Positions 5,636 through 7,858 of a stretch of 7,858 nt of DNA are shown here, one piece after another. How positions within the stretch are numbered: position 1 is the first letter of the stretch; each line of letters starts with the position of its first letter. Made by a program: the position numbers and the translations under genes. The notes under the pieces were generated by a model, which saw only the letters and a list, made by a program, of their open reading frames with translations, had not been told where the DNA came from and did no database searches. Origin of the DNA: an uncultured Pseudomonadota bacterium (GTDB lineage Bacteria > Pseudomonadota > Gammaproteobacteria > Methylococcales > Methylomonadaceae); assembly GCA_903904275.1 (NCBI GenBank), contig CAIVBX010000074.1, positions 1 through 7,858 on the forward strand, in the 5' to 3' direction.

Positions 5636-7448
5636 TTTTATTCTCTAACGTTTCTAAGATTTCCAAAATAATTGAGTAATTAAAATTATCAATATGAGAA
5701 GTGATATTTTTTGAAAGTTGTGGATTTATATTTTCAATTTCTGCAAGCAAATTACTAATGGTTTCGGTATCACCTGATAGCAAACTTTGAGCAAAATTCT
5801 GACGTAATGAAGAAGGCAAACACAAAAAATCGTTGGGTAAAATTTTTGATCTACTCTCATTTTCTGAAGTAGTTGCACTAAACTGTTCGTAAATAAAACG
5901 TACACCTAAATGTTTTTCTAGCACATCATAAATTTCAGATGGACGGTAAGGCTTGCGAATAAAATCATCCATTCCGATTTCAATCATTTCTGCTCTTTGG
6001 TCTATAAATGCTGAGGCAGAAACGGCAACAATTTTAACATCGTTCCCATTTTTCAATTGACGAATAGCAATGGTTGCCTTTATTCCATCCATTACAGGCA
6101 TTCTTCTGTCCATAAAAATAAAATGGGGCTTAAACGTTTTGAAAACGTCCACGCCTTCTTGTCCATTTTTAGCAATGACAACTGTAAATCCAACATTTTC
6201 TAATAATGTATTTAAAAGTATCCAATTTTCTTTTTGGTCTTCGACAATTAGAATTCGATAATTTGGCTGGTCTTTTTCTAAACCTAAAACTTTGCCGTGT
6301 TTTTGTGTTATCAACAACGCTTCATGTTCTTCGGTTAGTTCAATAGGAATTTTTAAGCGAAAAACAGAACCTTCGCCCAATTTACTGCTAACTGAAACCT
6401 CGCCCCTCATTATTTTGGTATATTCTTTAACCAGTGATAAACCTAATCCTGTTCCTTTTTGTGTGGTGTGTGCAACACCAACTTGCACAAATGGCTCAAA
6501 AATGTGGTTTATATCGTCTTTACTGATACCGATTCCACTATCTTCAACACAAATGATTAACCAGTGTTTGTTTTTAGATTCAAATTCCACTCGAAAAGAT
6601 ACGCCACCGTGAGAAGTAAATTTAATGGCGTTACCAAGAAGATTGACAATAATTTGCCGCAGTTTATTGGAATCTGTTTTCACAAATACAGGTAAATCTT
6701 TAGAAAATTCAACTAACAATTGAATATCTTTTTCAATTGCTCGAATTTTCATCATACTTACCATGTTGTTTAACAAATTCGTTAAATGAATCGCTGAACT
6801 TTCATAAGTAATTTTACCCGCTTCAATTTTTGCCATGTCTAACACATCGTCAATTAAATTGAGTAAATGGTCGCCACTTCGGTTAATAATATATAGATTA
6901 TCGTGTTGTGCTTTTGTCGCAGAGGGGTCGTTTAGCATGATATTTGAAAATCCCAAAATGGCATTTAATGGGGTACGTAATTCGTGGCTCATCGTGGCAA
7001 GAAAAGCACTTTTTGCCATGTTAGCTAATTCTGCTCTTTTTTTGGCTTCTTTTGCTCGATAATTTGCTCTTTTCATTGCCTCCGCAACAGTAGACATCAT
7101 TAAGCCATTAAAAATAAAAACGCATAAGCCAATCCAATCACCATGTGTGTTGATAAAAGGTGCAGATACAATAAAAGACCAACCATATAGAGCAATCAAG
7201 CATGACAACGTTATGGCTAATAAACCACCGTATATACCTACTATCACAGCCGAAATCATCACAACAGGATAAAACGTCACCCAAACCAATGTTGATTGAA
7301 GTGATTGCAGCGGATATAACCGAACAGCAGCGGCTAAAATAACCAAAGCAACAACTGCAATGATTTTCAACATGTAGATATAAATTTTCTTGACTTTTAT
7401 ACTAGCCAAAAACCACAGCAAAATATGTGTGTCTAGCAATAAATTCAT
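5625..7448 (-). CDS. Membrane hybrid histidine kinase with receiver domain, frame beginning in a vapC remnant
   Basis: The frame of 607 residues starts at the ATG that overlaps the vapB stop (ATGA). Residues 1-15 (MNLLLDTHILLWFLA) are a VapC toxin N-terminus. The kinase proper probably begins at Met26 (7373), which has no clear ribosome binding site. About four hydrophobic segments (28-43, 53-71, 72-92, 105-121) resemble a DUF4118-type membrane sensor. A short helix leads to the dimerisation domain with phospho-acceptor His155 (SHELRTP) and the ATPase with GNAIKF (272-277), EDSGIGIS (302-309) and GTGLGL (332-337). A C-terminal receiver (about 397-515) has Asp404, phospho-Asp447 (MDRRMP), Ser477 and Lys499 (RKP). 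A helical tail (543-600) of a type often found after such receivers ends the protein, and it has no evident HPt histidine. The likely role is to sense a membrane or periplasmic cue and phosphorylate its own receiver and the adjacent GGDEF regulator. All catalytic motifs look intact. Confidence 0.92.
   Translation of the reverse strand: MNLLLDTHILLWFLASIKVKKIYIYMLKIIAVVALVILAAAVRLYPLQSLQSTLVWVTFYPVVMISAVIVGIYGGLLAITLSCLIALYGWSFIVSAPFINTHGDWIGLCVFIFNGLMMSTVAEAMKRANYRAKEAKKRAELANMAKSAFLATMSHELRTPLNAILGFSNIMLNDPSATKAQHDNLYIINRSGDHLLNLIDDVLDMAKIEAGKITYESSAIHLTNLLNNMVSMMKIRAIEKDIQLLVEFSKDLPVFVKTDSNKLRQIIVNLLGNAIKFTSHGGVSFRVEFESKNKHWLIICVEDSGIGISKDDINHIFEPFVQVGVAHTTQKGTGLGLSLVKEYTKIMRGEVSVSSKLGEGSVFRLKIPIELTEEHEALLITQKHGKVLGLEKDQPNYRILIVEDQKENWILLNTLLENVGFTVVIAKNGQEGVDVFKTFKPHFIFMDRRMPVMDGIKATIAIRQLKNGNDVKIVAVSASAFIDQRAEMIEIGMDDFIRKPYRPSEIYDVLEKHLGVRFIYEQFSATTSENESRSKILPNDFLCLPSSLRQNFAQSLLSGDTETISNLLAEIENINPQLSKNITSHIDNFNYSIILEILETLENKNES
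7404..7448 (-). pseudogene. vapC: vapC toxin remnant (first ~15 codons)
   Basis: The codons for MNLLLDTHILLWFLA, including Asp6, the first of the PIN-domain acidic residues, match the start of VapC toxins paired with this type of antitoxin. After Ala15 the similarity stops and the sequence passes into the kinase. The rest of the ~130-residue PIN nuclease is missing, so no toxin can be made. The vapB-vapC 4-nt ATGA overlap is preserved. The toxin was apparently replaced, by deletion or insertion, by the two signalling genes. Confidence 0.8.
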
Positions 7449-7696
7449 AATGTTGCCGAGTAAAAATCATCTTCAATATCTTGAGGTAATGGGTCATCAA
7501 AATTGGTTGGTATAGAAAATTTACCTTTCATTACGCCAAAAATAACACCGCTACTTTTTTGTAACGTCATTTTTTGTTTGCGACGATTGATAAATTCACG
7601 CAAAGCGTTAATGACAGCTTCTGCTTGATTTTTGAAATGTCCTAAAACACAGGCTTCGTTAATTAACGCATCATCAATAGCAAGTTGGATAGACAT
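7445..7696 (-). CDS. vapB: VapB-type antitoxin, toxin partner lost
   Basis: An 83-residue protein starting at ATG 7696 with AAGGA (7702-7706) five bases upstream. Residues about 1-40 (starting MSIQLAIDDALINEA) fit the ribbon-helix-helix/VapB DNA-binding region. The C-terminus (KGKFSIP near 58-64, DDPLPQDIEDDFY near 67-79) is the toxin-wrapping tail seen in antitoxins of DUF2281-linked vapBC modules. Such antitoxins neutralise a PIN-domain RNase and repress their own promoter. Here only the first 15 codons of the toxin follow, so no toxin-antitoxin function is possible from this locus. The protein may persist as repressor of the vapB-kinase-cyclase operon, or as protection against a VapC encoded elsewhere. 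Its stop overlaps the next start by ATGA. Confidence 0.85.
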   Translation of the reverse strand: MSIQLAIDDALINEACVLGHFKNQAEAVINALREFINRRKQKMTLQKSSGVIFGVMKGKFSIPTNFDDPLPQDIEDDFYSATL

Positions 7697-7728
7697 AAAA
7701 TTCCTTGAAATTATTGAGTTTCTTGCAT

Positions 7729-7756
7729 TCTATAAACAGCGTTGGTGAACTACCAA
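7729..7756 (-). promoter_or_regulatory. Candidate promoter of the vapB-kinase-cyclase operon
   Basis: Read on the minus strand, TTGGTA (7751-7756) and TATAGA (7729-7734) are separated by 16 bp. Each matches four of six bases of the sigma-70 consensus, and they lie about 30 bp ahead of vapB. The -35 box falls inside the inverted repeat at 7741-7757, so a bound repressor would block it. This is a match by eye only. Confidence 0.4.
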
Positions 7757-7757
7757 C
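7741..7757. promoter_or_regulatory. Inverted repeat GTTGGT-N5-ACCAAC, candidate VapB operator
   Basis: Perfect 6-bp arms (7741-7746 and 7752-7757) around GAACT. The element overlaps the candidate -35 box and lies 44 bp ahead of vapB. Ribbon-helix-helix antitoxins usually bind such repeats to repress their own operon. With the toxin gone, this site could now place the kinase and cyclase under VapB control. Confidence 0.45.
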
Positions 7758-7784
7758 CACTAAACGCTATCGCGTTCTAGTGGT
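7756..7784. repeat. Strong 12-bp hairpin beside the origin block
   Basis: ACCACTA-AACGC (7756-7767) pairs with GCGTT (7772-7776) and TAGTGGT (7778-7784), with loop TATC and a single bulged C at 7777. There is no adjoining T-run on either strand, so it is not a standard intrinsic terminator. It overlaps the end of the 57-codon frame and borders the G+C-richer origin block. It may be part of the origin, a site for single-strand initiation, or an operator. Confidence 0.55.
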
Positions 7785-7858
7785 GGCTTCGACTGACCCG
7801 AACTGAGAATATCAGCTCCTTTCGCATCTCCACGAGCTTTGACCCGTTTAGAAGATGG
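7760..7858 (-). CDS. Coding-like 57-codon frame, 3' part (same frame as at 1-138)
   Basis: Continuation across the circular joint of the minus-strand frame described at 1-138. Bases 7796-7858 repeat the left end and 7760-7795 carry the last codons (ending SV, then TAG at 7760-7762). The final codons lie inside the hairpin at 7756-7784. The frame ends 63 bp before the vapB start on the same strand, so it could be co-transcribed with vapB or terminated just ahead of it. Confidence 0.28.
   Translation of the reverse strand, partial: PSSKRVKARGDAKGADILSSGQSKPPLERDSV
7796..7858. repeat. Terminal direct repeat, right copy (circular overlap)
   Basis: Exact copy of bases 1-63. On the circle this stretch exists once only, so any feature here duplicates the one at the left end. 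Confidence 0.85.

Noticed and set aside
6292..6612. 106-codon plus-strand frame opposite the kinase
   Set aside because: It is antisense to the ATPase motifs (GIGIS, GTGLGL) of the kinase, whose frame is clearly real. No ribosome binding site or recognisable motif.
1..7858. CRISPR arrays, tRNA or rRNA genes, insertion sequences, mobilisation genes
   Set aside because: Looked for on both strands. No repeat-spacer array, cloverleaf, transposase or relaxase other than the Rep itself was seen.

Overview
The first and last 63 bases of the window are identical (1-63 = 7796-7858). The molecule is therefore best read as a closed circle of about 7,795 bp, and everything points to a small rolling-circle plasmid. 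There is no chromosomal housekeeping gene, no partition system, no mobilisation relaxase and no resistance gene. The host is most likely a gammaproteobacterium of moderate to low G+C, judging from the style of the Rep, the hybrid kinase, the PAS-GGDEF protein and the VapB antitoxin. The genus cannot be read from the sequence.

Layout. The block around the circle junction (about 7741-7795 joined to 1-180) is clearly richer in G+C than its neighbours. It holds a φX174/pC194-like nick motif (CTTGATATT, 124-132) in a small hairpin, the likely double-strand origin. It also holds a coding-like 57-codon minus-strand frame that runs across the junction. An AT-rich spacer with a large inverted repeat (447-511) follows, then a small gene of unknown function (529-909) and a structured, gene-free leader (910-1338) with a bidirectional terminator-like hairpin and further hairpins. 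The main gene (1339-4197) encodes a 952-residue protein in which a Rep_1-type HUH rolling-circle initiator is joined to a RecQ-type DNA helicase core. The other half of the circle is transcribed on the minus strand: a VapB-type antitoxin (7696 to 7445), then a hybrid histidine kinase whose open frame begins with the first ~15 residues of a VapC toxin (7448 to 5625), then a receiver-PAS-GGDEF diguanylate cyclase (5635 to 4247). These three frames overlap by 4 and 11 nt and look like one operon.

How it fits together. The Rep part would nick the plus strand at the origin. The fused RecQ motor would unwind the plasmid in cis, so the replicon may not depend on the host Rep/UvrD-type helicase that rolling-circle plasmids normally recruit. 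The cargo is a membrane sensor kinase and a response-regulator cyclase, plausibly a complete signal-to-c-di-GMP circuit carried on a minimal replicon. That circuit appears to have replaced the toxin of a vapBC module: the antitoxin, its start signals and the toxin's first codons remain. The most noteworthy items are the Rep-RecQ fusion, the paired Tyr-x3-Tyr active site matched to a φX174-like nick site, the vapC-kinase junction, and a five-cysteine insertion in the PAS domain.
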